Below, piece after piece: positions 1 through 11,639 of a DNA stretch of 59,291 bases. The position numbers and the translations under genes are program-made. The stretch's first letter is position 1, and each line of letters starts with the position of its first letter. This DNA comes from an uncultured Pelagibacteraceae bacterium (GTDB lineage: Bacteria; Pseudomonadota; Alphaproteobacteria; Pelagibacterales; Pelagibacteraceae). Where the stretch lies: contig CACNCB010000009.1 of NCBI GenBank assembly GCA_902618695.1, positions 1 to 59,291 of the forward strand, read 5' to 3'. The notes beneath the pieces were generated by a model. The model was not told the DNA's origin. It worked only from the letters and a program-made list of their open reading frames with translations, and searched no databases.

Positions 1-2544
1 AACTTTTTCTTCTCCTGATAACTTAATTATTCTAACACCTTGGGTATTTCTGCCAGCAGTTCTTATTTCTTTAACGGCAACTCTTATAACCCTTCCTTTA
101 TTAGTAGAAATTAAAATTTCATCACCTTCAAAAACTGGAAATGATGAGGTAATATTTCCATTTCGTGGTGAATTTACTATTCCTATAATTCCTTTACCAC
201 CTCTGTTAGTAACTCTGTAATCAGTATGAGAAGTCTTTTTTCCATAACCGTTTTCACTTATTGATAAAACAAATTTTTCTTTTGCCCTTAATTCAGATTT
301 TTCATCTTTTGATTTTTTTCCGTTTTTATTAATTTTATCGTTATCAATAACTGATAAAGATACTATTTGATCATTTGATGCTAGCTCTATTCCCTTAATT
401 CCTTTAGAAGATCTTCCTTTAAAAACTCTTAACTTCTTAGCTTCAAATCTAATACATTTTCCAAATTTTGTGCTTAAAATTACATCCTGATCATCTTTAC
501 AAATTTTAACACCTACAATTTTATCATTGTTATCTAGTTTCATTGCTATTTTTCCGGATGCATTAATTGATGAAAAGTCTTCTAAACTATTCTTTCTTAC
601 TTTGCCTTGAGCAGTAGCAAAAATAATTTGATAGTTTTTTAAATCAGTTTCATCTTCTGGCATTGGCATAATTGAGCTTATTGCTTGGTGACTCTTTAAA
701 GGTAAGATATTAAATAAAGATTTACCTTTAGATGATGATGAACCCTCTGGGATTTTCCATGCTTTGATCTTGTAAACTAAACCCTCGGTAGAAAAGAAGA
801 GTACTGAAGTATGAGTATTTACGGATAGTGTTTGAACAACAGAGTCTTGATCTCTAGTTGTTATACCTGATTTTCCTTTACCACCTCTTTTTTGTTTTTT
901 TACTCCATCTAAAGAACCTCTTTTTATGTATCCTTGCAATGTAACCGTAATTATGACTGATTGTTTTTGGATAGTTTCTTCAATATCGTAATTTAATACA
1001 GCATCTATAATTTTAGTTCTTCTTGGTATAGCAAATTTCTCTTTTATATTTTTTAACTCTTCACTGATAACTTTTAAAAGTTCTTTTTTTGATGAAATAA
1101 TCTTTTTATATTTAGTGATTAATTCAGCTAATTTTTTAATTTCTACCTCGATTTCATTTATTCCTAATGCAGTTAATTTTTGAAGCCTTAATTCTAAAAT
1201 AGCTAAAACTTGTGGATCTGATAAAAAATAAAGGTTCTTACCTCTTTTCCCCTCTACTAAAGAAATTAATTTTTGAGATTTATTTATTTTCCATTTAGTT
1301 TTTAGAATTGATATTTTAGCATCATCAGGTGTTTTAGATGATCGAATAATTTTTATTATTTTATCTAAATTTTCAACTGAAACCGATAATCCTATTAATA
1401 TATGAGCACGCTCCTCTGCTTTTTGAAGATCAAATTTAGTTTTCTTAATAACTACATCTTCTCTAAAAGTTAAAAAATTAGATAAAAAATCTTTTAGTGT
1501 ACAAGTTTGAGGTTTACCTTCAACAATCGCTAAAGTATTAAAACCAAAAGAACTCTCTATCTGTGTATTTTTATATAATTGTCTCTTTATAGTTTCTGGT
1601 TCTACACCGTTTCTTAAATCTATTGCTACTCTAATCCCTTCTCTGTTAGACTCGTCTCTAATATCTCTTATTCCCTCAATCTTTTTTTCTCTTACTAATT
1701 GAGCAATTCTTTCATTTAAAACAGATTTGTTAACTTGATAAGGTATAGAAGTTATTACAAGTCTTTCACGTCCATTTTTTTGTTGTTCAATTGAGATTTC
1801 GCCTCTAATCTTAAAAGCTCCTCTTCCATTGTTATATCCTTGTTTAATTATATCTTTACCTATAATTACACCACCGGTTGGAAAATCCGGACCAGGTATA
1901 TGTTTCATTAATTCTTTAATTTTAATATCTTTATTATCTATTAAGGCCAATGTGCCATTTATAATTTCACCTAAATTATGCGGAGGTATACTTGTTGCCA
2001 TGCCAACAGCGATACCGCCAGCTCCATTAACTAATAAATTTGGAAACTGTGCTGGTAAAACACTAGGTTCTTTCTCAGTTTCATCGTAATTGCTTTTGAA
2101 GGTAATTGTATTTTTTTCAATATCATCAATCAAATATTGAGAAACTTTTGACAAACGAGTTTCGGTATATCTCATTGCAGCAGCAGGATCGCCATCTATA
2201 GAACCAAAATTTCCTTGACCTTGAATTAGAGGTAAACTCATAGAGAAATCTTGCACCATTCTAACTAAAGCATCATAAACAGATTGATCGCCATGAGGGT
2301 GATATTTACCAATAACATCTCCAACTATTCTTGCAGATTTTCTAAATTGTTTAGACCAATCATATCCACCTTTGTACATTGCATATAAAATTCTTCTATG
2401 AACAGGTTTTAAACCGTCTCTAACATCAGGAAGTGCACGACTTACAATTACACTCATTGCATAAGAAAGATATGATGAACTCATCTCATCATGCATTGAG
2501 ATTAATTTTATATTTTTATCTTTAAACTCTTCAGTATTTTTCAT
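1..2544 (-). CDS. gyrA: DNA gyrase subunit A (partial, C-terminus beyond left edge)
   Basis: GyrA is the DNA breaking-rejoining subunit of gyrase, which supercoils the chromosome in the cytoplasm. I translated the minus strand from the ATG at 2542-2544. It gives [20 protein letters not shown], the winged-helix motif GKYHPHGD, the catalytic tyrosine in AAMRYTE, and a beta-propeller C-terminal domain containing QKRGGKG, which resembles the GyrA box QRRGGKG. About 848 codons lie in the window, and no stop occurs before base 1, so the gene runs off the edge. It starts 5 nt after the ssb stop, so the two are probably co-transcribed. Oddity: the residue equivalent to E. coli Ser83 is Gln (HGDQSVYD), whereas the Asp87 equivalent is kept. 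Identity is secure. Confidence 0.97.
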   Translation of the reverse strand, partial: MKNTEEFKDKNIKLISMHDEMSSSYLSYAMSVIVSRALPDVRDGLKPVHRRILYAMYKGGYDWSKQFRKSARIVGDVIGKYHPHGDQSVYDALVRMVQDFSMSLPLIQGQGNFGSIDGDPAAAMRYTETRLSKVSQYLIDDIEKNTITFKSNYDETEKEPSVLPAQFPNLLVNGAGGIAVGMATSIPPHNLGEIINGTLALIDNKDIKIKELMKHIPGPDFPTGGVIIGKDIIKQGYNNGRGAFKIRGEISIEQQKNGRERLVITSIPYQVNKSVLNERIAQLVREKKIEGIRDIRDESNREGIRVAIDLRNGVEPETIKRQLYKNTQIESSFGFNTLAIVEGKPQTCTLKDFLSNFLTFREDVVIKKTKFDLQKAEERAHILIGLSVSVENLDKIIKIIRSSKTPDDAKISILKTKWKINKSQKLISLVEGKRGKNLYFLSDPQVLAILELRLQKLTALGINEIEVEIKKLAELITKYKKIISSKKELLKVISEELKNIKEKFAIPRRTKIIDAVLNYDIEETIQKQSVIITVTLQGYIKRGSLDGVKKQKRGGKGKSGITTRDQDSVVQTLSVNTHTSVLFFSTEGLVYKIKAWKIPEGSSSSKGKSLFNILPLKSHQAISSIMPMPEDETDLKNYQIIFATAQGKVRKNSLEDFSSINASGKIAMKLDNNDKIVGVKICKDDQDVILSTKFGKCIRFEAKKLRVFKGRSSKGIKGIELASNDQIVSLSVIDNDKINKNGKKSKDEKSELRAKEKFVLSISENGYGKKTSHTDYRVTNRGGKGIIGIVNSPRNGNITSSFPVFEGDEILISTNKGRVIRVAVKEIRTAGRNTQGVRIIKLSGEEKV

Positions 2545-2549
2545 AGAAA

Positions 2550-2999
2550 CTAAAATGGAATTTCATCATCCATATCCGACACTTGTGAGGAATCCTCAAT
2601 GTTATTTTGTTGAGTTGTGTCATTTTGAATTTCGCCGCCAGAATTACCTCCACCTAACATTGTGAGTGAAGAATTATATCCTTGTATAACTATTTCAGTT
2701 GAGTATTTATCTTGACCAGATTGTTCATCTTTCCATTTTCTTGTTGTAAGTTGTCCCTCAACATAAATTTGAGCACCTTTTTTTAGGTATTGTTGAACAA
2801 CATTTACTAAACCCTCGTTAAATACAACTACACGGTGCCACTCGGTTTTTTCTTTTCTTTCACCTGTGTTTTTATCTTTCCAGGACTGACTTGTTGCGAG
2901 GCTTAATCTAGCTACACTTTTGCCATTTACCATTTGTTTGATTTCAGGATCTGCGCCCAAACGACCAATTAATAGTACTTTATTTAAACTTCCAGCCAT
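2550..2999 (-). CDS. ssb: Single-stranded DNA-binding protein
   Basis: SSB coats single-stranded DNA during replication, repair and recombination. The 149-residue product has an OB fold over about residues 4-110 (begins [14 protein letters not shown], then WHRVVVF and YVEGQL). A flexible Asn/Gln/Gly linker follows, then the acidic tail DMDDEIPF, which recruits partner proteins. Length is normal for bacterial SSB. The gene is divergent from uvrA across 88 nt and is followed after 5 nt by gyrA on the same strand. I looked for an alphaproteobacterial LexA site in the uvrA-ssb gap and did not find one. Confidence 0.96.
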   Translation of the reverse strand: MAGSLNKVLLIGRLGADPEIKQMVNGKSVARLSLATSQSWKDKNTGERKEKTEWHRVVVFNEGLVNVVQQYLKKGAQIYVEGQLTTRKWKDEQSGQDKYSTEIVIQGYNSSLTMLGGGNSGGEIQNDTTQQNNIEDSSQVSDMDDEIPF

Positions 3000-3087
3000 A
3001 ATATTTAATATTTGTTAAATTAGTTAATTAGAATTATATCACAATTCTTCTGAATATTAATTTTATTAACTCAAAGCAACTAAAATT

Positions 3088-5940
3088 ATGATGAAAAAGA
3101 TAGTTATTAAGGGCGCTAAAGAACATAATTTGAAGAATGTTACTTTAGAGATTCCAAAAGATAAATTTGTGGTCATAACGGGTCTATCAGGGTCAGGGAA
3201 ATCATCTTTAGCTTTTGATACTATTTATGCAGAAGGTCAGAGAAGGTATGTAGAGAGTTTATCTGCCTATGCTCGTCAATTTTTAGATAAAATGAAAAAG
3301 CCAAATGTTGATTTAATTGAAGGGTTAAGTCCAGCTATTTCAATAGAACAAAAAAATACCTCAAAAAACCCAAGATCTACTGTTGCAACCGTTACAGAAA
3401 TTTATGATTACATGAGGGTATTATATGCTAGGGCAGGAATCCCCTATTCACCATTTACTGGCAAACCAATAACCTCTCAAACAATCACACAAATAGTAGA
3501 TTTAGTTAAAAAATTACCAAAAAAATCAACAATATATATTTACGCTCCAGTAGTAAGAGGTCGTAAAGGGGAATATAAAAAAGATATTTTAAGCTACAAG
3601 AGAAGAGGATTTAGAAAAATTAAAATTGATAATGTTTTATATGACATTGAAAAATCACCTAATCTAGATAAAAAACTTAAACATGATATTTCAGTCTTAG
3701 TCGATAGAATAGTTTTAAATTCAAAACTTGGAAACAGATTAGCAGAAAGTATTGAAACAGCAGTAAATTTAGCTAACGGTCTAGTTTTTGTAGAGTATGA
3801 AGATGAAACACTCCCTCAAAAATTTAGAAAAATTGAAAAATTAATTTACTCTACAAAGTTTGCTTGTCCTGAAAGTGGATTTACAATTGAGGAAATTGAG
3901 CCAAGACTTTTTTCATTTAACAGCCCCTATGGAGCGTGTGAAGAGTGTGAGGGAATCGGAATGAAATTAAATGTTGATCCTAATTTAGTTGTCCCAGATG
4001 AAAGAAAAAGTTTGGCCGATGGAGCAATTGAACCATGGTCAAAATCTACCACATTATATTATGCTCAAACTTTAGCATCTTTAGCAAAACATTATGGTTT
4101 TTCTTTAGATGAAAAATGGAAAAAATTACCCAAAAAAATTAAAGATATTATTCTTTATGGTTCAGATGAAGATGAGATTAAATTTAATTATTACGATGGA
4201 TACGAAAAATATTCTTACAAAAAAACCTTCGAAGGTGTAATTAATAATCTTGAAAGAAGATTTTTAGAATCTGATAGCGAATGGAAAAGAGAAGCCATTG
4301 CTGAATATCAATCGGATACCGCCTGTGAAGCTTGTAATGGTGATAGATTAAAAGAGGAAGCTTTATGTGTTAAAATTAATGATCTAAATATTAGTGAAGT
4401 AACAAAAAAATCTATTTTGGATGCAGCAGAATGGTTTAAAAATTTAGAAAATAATCTTGATAAAAGACAATTTAAAATTGCAGAACATGTTCTAAAGGAA
4501 ATCAACGAAAGATTAAATTTTCTTCTAAACGTTGGTTTAGATTATTTAACATTGTCTAGAGAGTCTGGAACTTTATCAGGCGGTGAAGCTCAAAGAATCA
4601 GATTAGCTTCACAAATTGGATCTGGTTTAACAGGTGTATTATACGTTTTAGATGAGCCTTCAATTGGATTACACCAAAAAGATAATGTGAAGCTTATTAA
4701 TGCATTAAAAAGATTACGAGATCTTGGTAATACAGTCATTGTTGTTGAGCATGACACCGAGACAATGGAAAATGCAGATCATATTATTGATCTTGGTCCT
4801 GAAGCCGGAAGTAATGGTGGTGAGATAACAGCTCAAGGATCATATGAAGAAATTAAAAAAGATAAAAATAGTATTACTGGACAGTATCTTGCTAATAAAA
4901 AAACAATTGAAATTCCAAAGTCACGACGTTTAGCTAAAAATGGAAGGTTTGTAGAAATCAATGGTGCAAGTGGAAATAATTTAAATAATGTTAATCTTAA
5001 AATTCCAACTGGAACATTTACCTGTGTTACTGGTGTCTCGGGTAGTGGTAAATCTACTCTAATATTGCAAACTCTATTTCATGCCTTAAATTTAACTTTA
5101 AATAACAAAGCAAGAAAAGCACCCAAATCATTTAAAGGTTACAAGGGTGTAGAATTGATTGATAAAATAATTGATATAGACCAATCTCCTATTGGTAGAA
5201 CACCAAGATCAAATCCAGCAACATATACAGGGGCTTTTGGTCCTATCAGAGATTGGTTTACAAGCCTACCAGAGTCCAAAACAAGAGGATATAAACCAGG
5301 AAGATTTTCTTTCAATGTTAAAGGAGGTAGATGTGAGGCTTGTGAAGGTGACGGTGTAATTACATATGAAATGCATTTTTTACCTGATGTTTATATACAG
5401 TGTGATGAATGTAAGGGTACAAGGTATAATAGAGAAACTTTAGAAATTAAATTTAAAGGTAAAAGTATTGCTGATGTTTTAGATATGTCAGTTGATGAGG
5501 GGTGTGAGTATTTTGAAAATATATCTAATATAAAAACAAAATTGTTAACTCTTAAAAAAGTTGGATTAGGTTATATAAAGATTGGTCAGCAAGCAACTAC
5601 CTTATCAGGAGGTGAAGCACAGCGAATTAAGCTTGCCAAAGAACTTTCAAAAAGATCAACAGGAAGAACAATGTATATATTAGATGAACCAACTACAGGT
5701 TTGCATCAACATGACATTAAAAAACTTTTAGAAATACTTCATACATTTGTAAAACTTGGAAATACAGTGGTTGTAATTGAGCACAATTTAGATGTCATAA
5801 AAACAGCCGATTATATTGTGGATATGGGTCCTGAAGGTGGTGTGAAGGGTGGTAATATTGTCGCCGAAGGAAAACCTGAAGAAGTATGCAAAGTAAAAGA
5901 TAGTTATACAGGTCAATTTTTAAAACCTCTTTTAGCTTAG
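3088..5940 (+). CDS. uvrA: Excinuclease ABC subunit A
   Basis: UvrA is the damage-recognition ATPase of nucleotide excision repair and hands lesions to UvrB. The 950-residue protein has the expected two ABC modules. The first Walker A is [14 protein letters not shown] near residue 31 and the second is [11 protein letters not shown] near residue 650. There are two signature motifs LSGGEAQRI and two zinc-binding segments, CPESG...CEECEGIG and CEACEGDG...CDECKGT. Length matches E. coli UvrA (about 940). Two ATG codons are adjacent at the start (MMKK); either could be used. A short AT hairpin with a T tract follows the stop. Confidence 0.97.
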   Translation: MMKKIVIKGAKEHNLKNVTLEIPKDKFVVITGLSGSGKSSLAFDTIYAEGQRRYVESLSAYARQFLDKMKKPNVDLIEGLSPAISIEQKNTSKNPRSTVATVTEIYDYMRVLYARAGIPYSPFTGKPITSQTITQIVDLVKKLPKKSTIYIYAPVVRGRKGEYKKDILSYKRRGFRKIKIDNVLYDIEKSPNLDKKLKHDISVLVDRIVLNSKLGNRLAESIETAVNLANGLVFVEYEDETLPQKFRKIEKLIYSTKFACPESGFTIEEIEPRLFSFNSPYGACEECEGIGMKLNVDPNLVVPDERKSLADGAIEPWSKSTTLYYAQTLASLAKHYGFSLDEKWKKLPKKIKDIILYGSDEDEIKFNYYDGYEKYSYKKTFEGVINNLERRFLESDSEWKREAIAEYQSDTACEACNGDRLKEEALCVKINDLNISEVTKKSILDAAEWFKNLENNLDKRQFKIAEHVLKEINERLNFLLNVGLDYLTLSRESGTLSGGEAQRIRLASQIGSGLTGVLYVLDEPSIGLHQKDNVKLINALKRLRDLGNTVIVVEHDTETMENADHIIDLGPEAGSNGGEITAQGSYEEIKKDKNSITGQYLANKKTIEIPKSRRLAKNGRFVEINGASGNNLNNVNLKIPTGTFTCVTGVSGSGKSTLILQTLFHALNLTLNNKARKAPKSFKGYKGVELIDKIIDIDQSPIGRTPRSNPATYTGAFGPIRDWFTSLPESKTRGYKPGRFSFNVKGGRCEACEGDGVITYEMHFLPDVYIQCDECKGTRYNRETLEIKFKGKSIADVLDMSVDEGCEYFENISNIKTKLLTLKKVGLGYIKIGQQATTLSGGEAQRIKLAKELSKRSTGRTMYILDEPTTGLHQHDIKKLLEILHTFVKLGNTVVVIEHNLDVIKTADYIVDMGPEGGVKGGNIVAEGKPEEVCKVKDSYTGQFLKPLLA

Positions 5941-5962
5941 ATTTAAGAACTTAAATTTTTTT
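5941..5962 (+). terminator. Weak intrinsic terminator after uvrA
   Basis: ATTTAA (5941-5946), loop GAAC, then TTAAAT (5951-5956), followed by a T tract to 5962. The 6-bp all-AT stem is weak, but it lies directly after the uvrA stop and before an independent gene, which suits a terminator in a very AT-rich genome. Confidence 0.4.
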
Positions 5963-5989
5963 AAAATTAGTGTATAGTTAAAAAGAATC

Positions 5990-6592
5990 ATGAGTAATTT
6001 GTTATCTTCATTATCAAAAACTGTTCACACATCATTAGCAATAGCAATATTGTTGTTTCTAGTATTGTTCTATTTAAATGGTGGGATTGCTTTTGATACA
6101 TTATTCTGGAGCTGGTTGTTTAGATATATACATGTAATTGTTGCAATTATGTGGATTGGATTATTATGGTATTTTAATTTTGTTCAGATCCCTAATATGG
6201 GAAAAATTCCTGATGAACAAAAACCAGCAATAGGCAAAGTAATTGCTCCAGCTGCATTATTTTATTTTAGATGGGCAGCTGCATTGACTGTTCTTTCTGG
6301 ATTAATTCTTGCGCTGCTAAATGGATATCTTCATGATGCAATGACTTTAAGTATAAGTTCAGGAGTACCTAAGCATACAGCAATAGGTATTGGAATGTGG
6401 CTAGGAATTATAATGGCATTTAACGTGTGGTTTATTATTTGGCCAAATCAAAAAAGAGCTTTAGGAATAGTTGAAAGTGATCCAGATACTAAGGCAAAGT
6501 CAGCTAAAACTGCAATGCTTTTCTCAAGAACAAATACCCTATTATCATTACCAATGTTGCTTACAATGGTAATAGCCCAAAACTTATATTAA
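5990..6592 (+). CDS. Integral membrane protein, urate oxidase N-terminal (PuuD-like) family
   Basis: A 200-residue hydrophobic protein with about five predicted membrane spans (for example residues 17-31, 41-62, 80-102, 128-150 and 180-198). Features include WLFRYIHVIVAIMWIGLLWYF with a conserved His, a cytosolic segment with PDEQKPAIGK, and a second conserved His-containing region (PKHTAIGIGMWLGIIM). This resembles the membrane domain at the N-terminus of PuuD-type urate hydroxylases, often found alone in marine alphaproteobacteria. The cytochrome c domain of full PuuD is absent, so urate oxidation cannot be assumed. The His residues could ligate heme; that is inference. It lies between uvrA and convergent secF (stop codons 1 nt apart). 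Confidence 0.6.
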   Translation: MSNLLSSLSKTVHTSLAIAILLFLVLFYLNGGIAFDTLFWSWLFRYIHVIVAIMWIGLLWYFNFVQIPNMGKIPDEQKPAIGKVIAPAALFYFRWAAALTVLSGLILALLNGYLHDAMTLSISSGVPKHTAIGIGMWLGIIMAFNVWFIIWPNQKRALGIVESDPDTKAKSAKTAMLFSRTNTLLSLPMLLTMVIAQNLY

Positions 6593-6593
6593 A

Positions 6594-7484
6594 TTATTTT
6601 TTTTCGTCTTCTCTTAGAACAGTTTTTTGAGAAACTCTTAGTCTAACCAAAACAGTATTAGCTATATAAATGGATGAATAGGTTCCAAAAACAACACCAA
6701 GTATCATTGCCAGTGAAAATCCTTTTAATATTTCACCACCAAAAAAATATATTGCTAATAAAGCAAGTAAAGTAGTTGCGGATGTTATAATCGTTCTTGA
6801 TAAAGTTTCATTTATCGAAATATTAGTCAATTCAAAAATTTTAATATCAGAATATTTTCTAAGATTTTCTCTTACACGATCAAAAATTACAACAGTATCA
6901 TTCATTGAGTATCCAACTATTGTTAATACTGCTGCTATAATTGATAAATTTATTTCTAAACTAAATAGTGAAAACACTCCTAGAGTTACAATTACATCAT
7001 GAAATAAAGCTAGAATTGCACCTAAACTGAATTGCCATTCAAATCTTATCCAAATATAAATTAACATTAATGCTAATGACAAAGATATTGCTATTACCCC
7101 TGATTTTAGTAATTCGGCACTAACTTTTGGACCAACATTTTCAACTCTTCTAAAATCATAGTTGTTTCCGAAAGATTTATCTAAATTAACTTTAATTTCC
7201 TCAATAATATTCTTCTTATTGTCTTTATTTTCAAATTTTATTAAAAAATCAGTATCATTTCCAAATTTCTTAACTGAAACATCTCCCAAATCCATTTGAT
7301 TAAATCTATCTCTTAATGAACTAACATTTATTTTTGAGTCTGAGGCCCTTAATTCAATTAGTGTCCCGCCTTTAAAGTCTATACCAAAATTAAGTCCTTT
7401 GAATATTAATAATAATAATGAAACAATAATTAAAACTGATGATAATAAATTAAAATGATTATAATATTTATTAAAAGCAATCAT
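6594..7484 (-). CDS. secF: Protein translocase subunit SecF
   Basis: SecF works with SecD in the inner membrane, using the proton motive force to help release exported proteins from SecYEG. The 296-residue product has an N-terminal membrane helix, the periplasmic-entry motif GIDFKGGTLIEL, then five C-terminal membrane helices including VGYSMNDTVVIFDRVREN, a hallmark of SecF. It overlaps secD by 1 nt and is the last gene of the export operon. Length is normal. Confidence 0.96.
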   Translation of the reverse strand: MIAFNKYYNHFNLLSSVLIIVSLLLLIFKGLNFGIDFKGGTLIELRASDSKINVSSLRDRFNQMDLGDVSVKKFGNDTDFLIKFENKDNKKNIIEEIKVNLDKSFGNNYDFRRVENVGPKVSAELLKSGVIAISLSLALMLIYIWIRFEWQFSLGAILALFHDVIVTLGVFSLFSLEINLSIIAAVLTIVGYSMNDTVVIFDRVRENLRKYSDIKIFELTNISINETLSRTIITSATTLLALLAIYFFGGEILKGFSLAMILGVVFGTYSSIYIANTVLVRLRVSQKTVLREDEKK

Positions 7485-9037
7485 TATATTAATTTTTCCT
7501 TATTTTTATTTTTAGATACATAAATACTGGTGCATAATCTTGCTATAAAATAAACTGAAAATAGTGTTGTAAATATTCCAACACCTAAAGTTACAGCAAA
7601 ACCTTTTATTGGACCCGAGCCCATAAAAAATAAAATAATTGCAGCTAATAATGTAGTAATATTAGCATCTAAAATTGCTGTTCTTGATTTAGTATAACCA
7701 CTATCGAAAGCCAAAATATTATTAGTCTCGTCTTTTAATTCTTCTTTAATTCTCTCAAAAATTAAAACATTTGCATCAACAGCCATACCTACGGTTAGAA
7801 TAATTCCTGCAATTCCAGGTAATGTTAAAGTAGCTTCAAATAAAGTTAAAACTCCCAAAAGAATAAACAAATTAACAATTAGTGTTAAATTGGTAATTAA
7901 TCCAAAAATTTTGTATTTTACGAACATAAAAATTATCACCAACATAAAACCTATTGCTAAAGCAATCATTCCTGCATTAATTGAGTCTTGTCCAAGATCA
8001 GGTCCAACTGTTCTTTCTTCAATTATTTGTAATGGCGCAGGTAATGCTCCTGATCTTAACAATAAAGCTAGATCAGTTGCTGTTTGAAAAGTAAAGCCTC
8101 CGCTAATCTGACCAGACCCACTGGCAATAGTATCTCTAACTACAGGTGCGCTAATAATTTTACCATCTAAAACAATTGCCAATTGCTTACCAATACCTGT
8201 TGAGGTAGCCTTACCAAATCTTTTTGCACCTACTCTATCTAATGTAAATGAAACAATTGTTTGGTTTGTTTGAGTATCCATTTTTGGTTGAGCATCGAGT
8301 AAATTTTCACCACTTATTATAATTCTTTTACTAACTGTCGCTTCTTCTAGATCATTTTCAAATTTTAACTTTTCAACACCAAAGCGATCATTTTCGTCAT
8401 TTGTTACAAATCGAAAAGTAAGTTTTGCAGTTTTACCAAGCAATGATTTTATTCTCATAGGATCATCTAATCCAGGAAGCTCTACTAAAATTCGGTTATT
8501 CCCTCTTTTGAGTATATTGGGTTCATTAGTACCAACCTCATCTACCCTTCTTCTAACTATTTCTATAGCTTGGTCTTGAGACGAGTTTTTAAGTTTTATT
8601 AAACCCTGTCTTGAAAAATTAACTTTTAAATTAAAACCTGTGTCTTCAATTTCTAACTGATGTGATTTAAATTTTGGGTAATAAGGATTAAGATCACTGT
8701 TTTCGTCCTGAAAAACATCTAAAACGTATTGCTTGTCATTATCTGTTGTATTAAAAAAAATATTTTGATTTTCTATCTTTATATTGTTGATCTTAATATT
8801 TTTTTCTTTGAAGTAATTTCTAATAGTTGTTGTTAGGTTTTGTAGTTTTTGTTCAATTACAGGTTCATTATCAATTTCAAGTAATAGATATGATCCACCT
8901 TGAAGGTCTAATCCTAGATTAATTTTTTTATTAAAAAAATTATCATCAAATTTAAAAATGTTTGATGAGGCAATTAAAATAAATAGAACTGAAAAAAGAG
9001 TTATAAATAAAATTCTTAACTTTGAAAAATAAAGCAC
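7484..9037 (-). CDS. secD: Protein translocase subunit SecD
   Basis: SecD is the larger RND-like partner of SecF, with a big periplasmic domain that pulls on substrates emerging from SecYEG. The 517-residue product has an N-terminal membrane helix, GLDLQGGSYLLLEID, a periplasmic P1 domain and a C-terminal bundle of membrane helices with GMAVDANVLIFERIKEEL. It follows yajC after 14 nt and overlaps secF by 1 nt, the usual yajC-secD-secF order. Confidence 0.96.
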   Translation of the reverse strand: MLYFSKLRILFITLFSVLFILIASSNIFKFDDNFFNKKINLGLDLQGGSYLLLEIDNEPVIEQKLQNLTTTIRNYFKEKNIKINNIKIENQNIFFNTTDNDKQYVLDVFQDENSDLNPYYPKFKSHQLEIEDTGFNLKVNFSRQGLIKLKNSSQDQAIEIVRRRVDEVGTNEPNILKRGNNRILVELPGLDDPMRIKSLLGKTAKLTFRFVTNDENDRFGVEKLKFENDLEEATVSKRIIISGENLLDAQPKMDTQTNQTIVSFTLDRVGAKRFGKATSTGIGKQLAIVLDGKIISAPVVRDTIASGSGQISGGFTFQTATDLALLLRSGALPAPLQIIEERTVGPDLGQDSINAGMIALAIGFMLVIIFMFVKYKIFGLITNLTLIVNLFILLGVLTLFEATLTLPGIAGIILTVGMAVDANVLIFERIKEELKDETNNILAFDSGYTKSRTAILDANITTLLAAIILFFMGSGPIKGFAVTLGVGIFTTLFSVYFIARLCTSIYVSKNKNKEKLI

Positions 9038-9051
9038 TTAACTAAAAATAA

Positions 9052-9345
9052 TTATTTTTTAACTTCTTGAGTATTTGTATTAACAAGACTTTGAATACCA
9101 GTAGATTTAACTATTTCAACTTTTACATTTTCAGCAATTTCTACTTCAACTTTATCATTATCAATTAGTCTCTCCACTGTACCTGTAATACCACCAGAAG
9201 TTACAACCTTGTCACCTCTTTTAAGGCTTTCAACCATAGCTTTATGCTCTTTAACTTTTTTTTGCTGTGGTCTGATTAAGAAAAAATAAAAAATAACAAA
9301 AATTAAAATTAACGGTATAAATTGTCCTATTCCTGAACCTTCCAT
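9052..9345 (-). CDS. yajC: Sec translocon accessory protein YajC
   Basis: YajC is a small single-span membrane protein that associates with SecDF-YidC. The 97-residue product has a membrane helix at about residues 7-23, the family motif FFLIRPQQKKVKEH, then GDKVVTSGGITGTV in the cytosolic part. It lies immediately upstream of secD on the same strand and 55 nt downstream of serS, where a separate promoter is possible. Confidence 0.95.
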   Translation of the reverse strand: MEGSGIGQFIPLILIFVIFYFFLIRPQQKKVKEHKAMVESLKRGDKVVTSGGITGTVERLIDNDKVEVEIAENVKVEIVKSTGIQSLVNTNTQEVKK

Positions 9346-9400
9346 AAATCTCCTTATAAATTATGTGAATACTTATACTATCTATGTAATTAAAACAACT

Positions 9401-10660
9401 TTATTTAGCTGAAATCGATTTCAAATTATTCATATACGGTCGCAGTACCTTAGGAACAATAATCGAACCATCTTTTTGTTGATAGTTTTCTAGTACAGCA
9501 ATTAGTGTTCTACCCACAGCTAAACCACTGCCATTTAAAGTTCCAACAAAAACAGTTTCTTTGTTTTTATTTTTATATCTTGATTTCATTCTTTGTGCCT
9601 GAAATGTTGAACAAGACGAGCATGATGATATTTCACGATACTTATTTTCTGATGGCAACCATACTTCAATATCATATGTTTTTTCAGCACTGAAACCCAT
9701 ATCACCAGAGCATAAAATTATTTTTCTATAAGGTAGCTCTAACTTATCTAGAATATCTGTTGCACAATTAGTCATTCGCTCTAATTCATCTAAACAATTT
9801 TCTTTTTCAACAATACTTACTAGCTCAACTTTATAAAATTGATGTTGTCTAATCATTCCTTTTGTATCTTTTCCATAACTACCAGCTTCTTTTCTAAAAC
9901 ATGGAGTTGAAGCAACAAATCTCATTGGTAAATCTTTTTGATCAACAATTTTATCTTTAACAATATTGGTTAATATTACTTCCGCTGTTGGAATTAAAAA
10001 TTTTCTATCAGATTCTTGATCAAATTTTATTTCAAATTGATCGTTTTCAAATTTTGGTAATTGGCCTGTTCCGTACATTGTGTTATCAGAAGCTATTAAT
10101 GGAGGTGAAATTTCTTGATAACCATTTTTAATAATATGAGTATCTAGCATAAAATTAGACAAAGCACGTTCCAATAATGCTAGCTCTTTTTTAACAAATA
10201 CAAATCGTGATCCAGTTGTTTTTGTTGCAAGATTAAAATCAAGCATGTCTAAATTTTCACCGAGTTCGTAATGGGATTTAGGTTTAAAATCAAATTCAGG
10301 GACTTTCCCAGATTTTGAGACTTCAACATTGTCATTTTCATCTATTCCATTTGGAACATCTTGATGAGGTATGTTTGGTATACTTGATAATATATTTTCT
10401 AATTCAATTTTGGTATTTTTTTGTTGCTCAGAAATCTTCTCTAATTCAATAGATATTTCTTTAGATTTTTTAAATAGACTTTCATCTTTAGATTTTGAAA
10501 TATCTTTTTTTTCTTTTTCTAAATTTTCTTTCTTTTGTATTAAATCTCTATTTAACTCATCAAGTTTTTTTAAATTATTAATATCAATTTTTACTGAGCG
10601 TTTTTCAAGATCTGTTTCAAATTTTGAAAAATCTTTTCTTATTTCTTTTAAATTATGCAT
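9401..10660 (-). CDS. serS: Seryl-tRNA synthetase
   Basis: SerS charges tRNA-Ser (and tRNA-Sec where present) with serine. The 419-residue product has the N-terminal antiparallel coiled-coil arm (about residues 1-105, rich in Lys/Glu/Leu). The class II catalytic core follows, with motif 2 in [20 protein letters not shown] and motif 3 in [18 protein letters not shown]. It overlaps tatC by 8 nt, so translation is likely coupled. Length is normal. Confidence 0.96.
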   Translation of the reverse strand: MHNLKEIRKDFSKFETDLEKRSVKIDINNLKKLDELNRDLIQKKENLEKEKKDISKSKDESLFKKSKEISIELEKISEQQKNTKIELENILSSIPNIPHQDVPNGIDENDNVEVSKSGKVPEFDFKPKSHYELGENLDMLDFNLATKTTGSRFVFVKKELALLERALSNFMLDTHIIKNGYQEISPPLIASDNTMYGTGQLPKFENDQFEIKFDQESDRKFLIPTAEVILTNIVKDKIVDQKDLPMRFVASTPCFRKEAGSYGKDTKGMIRQHQFYKVELVSIVEKENCLDELERMTNCATDILDKLELPYRKIILCSGDMGFSAEKTYDIEVWLPSENKYREISSCSSCSTFQAQRMKSRYKNKNKETVFVGTLNGSGLAVGRTLIAVLENYQQKDGSIIVPKVLRPYMNNLKSISAK

Positions 10661-11423
10661 CAGTTTTTTCTAACTTTTTGTTTTCTATAAATTTTACTGA
10701 AAATATGGATAATTCATATAAAATTAATAATGGAATGGCTAAACCAATTTGAGTGATTGGATCTGGTGGTGTAAGTAATGCTGCAGCAGCGAATATAATT
10801 ACAACAACATATTTTCTTCTTTCTTTCAGAAATTGACTATCAACAACACCTATTCTTGCTAATAAACTTAAGACTATAGGTAGTTGAAAACTTATTCCAA
10901 ATGCAAAAATTAACTTCATAACAAGTGATAAATATTCATTTACCTTAGCCTCTAATTGAATTGGAAGACTTGTAGATATCCCTGTACTTTCAAATGATAA
11001 AAAGAATTTGATAGCTAGAGGCATTATCAAATAGTAAACGAGCATACCTCCTAAAAAGAAAAGTATGGGTGTTAATACAAGATAAGGAAGTATTGCAACT
11101 TTTTCATGTTTGTATAAACCTGGTGCAATAAATTTCCATATTTGCATTAGAATAAATGGACAAGTCACAAAAAAAGCAGTGAAAAAAGATACCTTTATAT
11201 AAGTTAAAAAAGTTTCTTGTAAGGCTGTAAAAATAAGTCTTCGATCAGATTCATCATCTTTTACAGCTTGAGCAAATGGATCAACTAAAAAACCGTAAAT
11301 ATGTTCTGCAAAAATATAACAAATTACAAAAAAGATTATTAGAAATACAAAACTATGTATTAATCTTTTTCTTAGTTCTGTTAGGTGGCTAACAAAACCA
11401 CCTTCATTTTCTTCATTGCTCAT
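10653..11423 (-). CDS. tatC: Sec-independent translocase TatC
   Basis: TatC is the six-span membrane receptor for twin-arginine signal peptides. The 256-residue product starts with the conserved cytosolic motif [13 protein letters not shown] and continues with [22 protein letters not shown] and the helix-5/6 region [15 protein letters not shown]. It overlaps tatB upstream (11 nt) and serS downstream (8 nt). With tatA and tatB it makes a full Tat system. Confidence 0.96.
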   Translation of the reverse strand: MSNEENEGGFVSHLTELRKRLIHSFVFLIIFFVICYIFAEHIYGFLVDPFAQAVKDDESDRRLIFTALQETFLTYIKVSFFTAFFVTCPFILMQIWKFIAPGLYKHEKVAILPYLVLTPILFFLGGMLVYYLIMPLAIKFFLSFESTGISTSLPIQLEAKVNEYLSLVMKLIFAFGISFQLPIVLSLLARIGVVDSQFLKERRKYVVVIIFAAAALLTPPDPITQIGLAIPLLILYELSIFSVKFIENKKLEKTDA

Positions 11424-11634
11424 CTTTTTTAGTTTCTTTTTTTATTTCTTTATCAATTTTTTCTTCATCAATTTCTAAATTAGAAACTTCATTTTGAATG
11501 TTGCTTAAATATCTTTTAGCAGTTCCAATCCAGGAACCAGCTTTCTTTAACATGATTGGAAAATCTTTTGGGCCGAGAACAACAATTGCAATACCAACAA
11601 CAATTAATATCTCAAACCAACCAATAGTAGGCAT
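11413..11634 (-). CDS. tatB: Sec-independent translocase TatB
   Basis: A 73-residue protein with one N-terminal membrane helix (FEILIVVGIAIVVLGP), an amphipathic helix with KDFPIMLKKAGSWIG, and a short charged tail. The Glu in the helix, the position between tatA and tatC, and the 11-nt overlap with tatC support TatB over TatA. It is short for TatB, whose tail is often longer, in keeping with a streamlined genome. Confidence 0.88.
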   Translation of the reverse strand: MPTIGWFEILIVVGIAIVVLGPKDFPIMLKKAGSWIGTAKRYLSNIQNEVSNLEIDEEKIDKEIKKETKKDEQ

Positions 11635-11639
11635 GTGAT

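Noticed and set aside
1829..2089. Plus-strand open frame inside gyrA
   Set aside because: It is antisense to conserved gyrA codons and has no independent support.
3000..3087. Possible LexA/SOS box between ssb and uvrA
   Set aside because: GTTAAATTAGTTAATT looks repeat-like but the spacing does not fit the alphaproteobacterial GTTC-N7-GTTC site.
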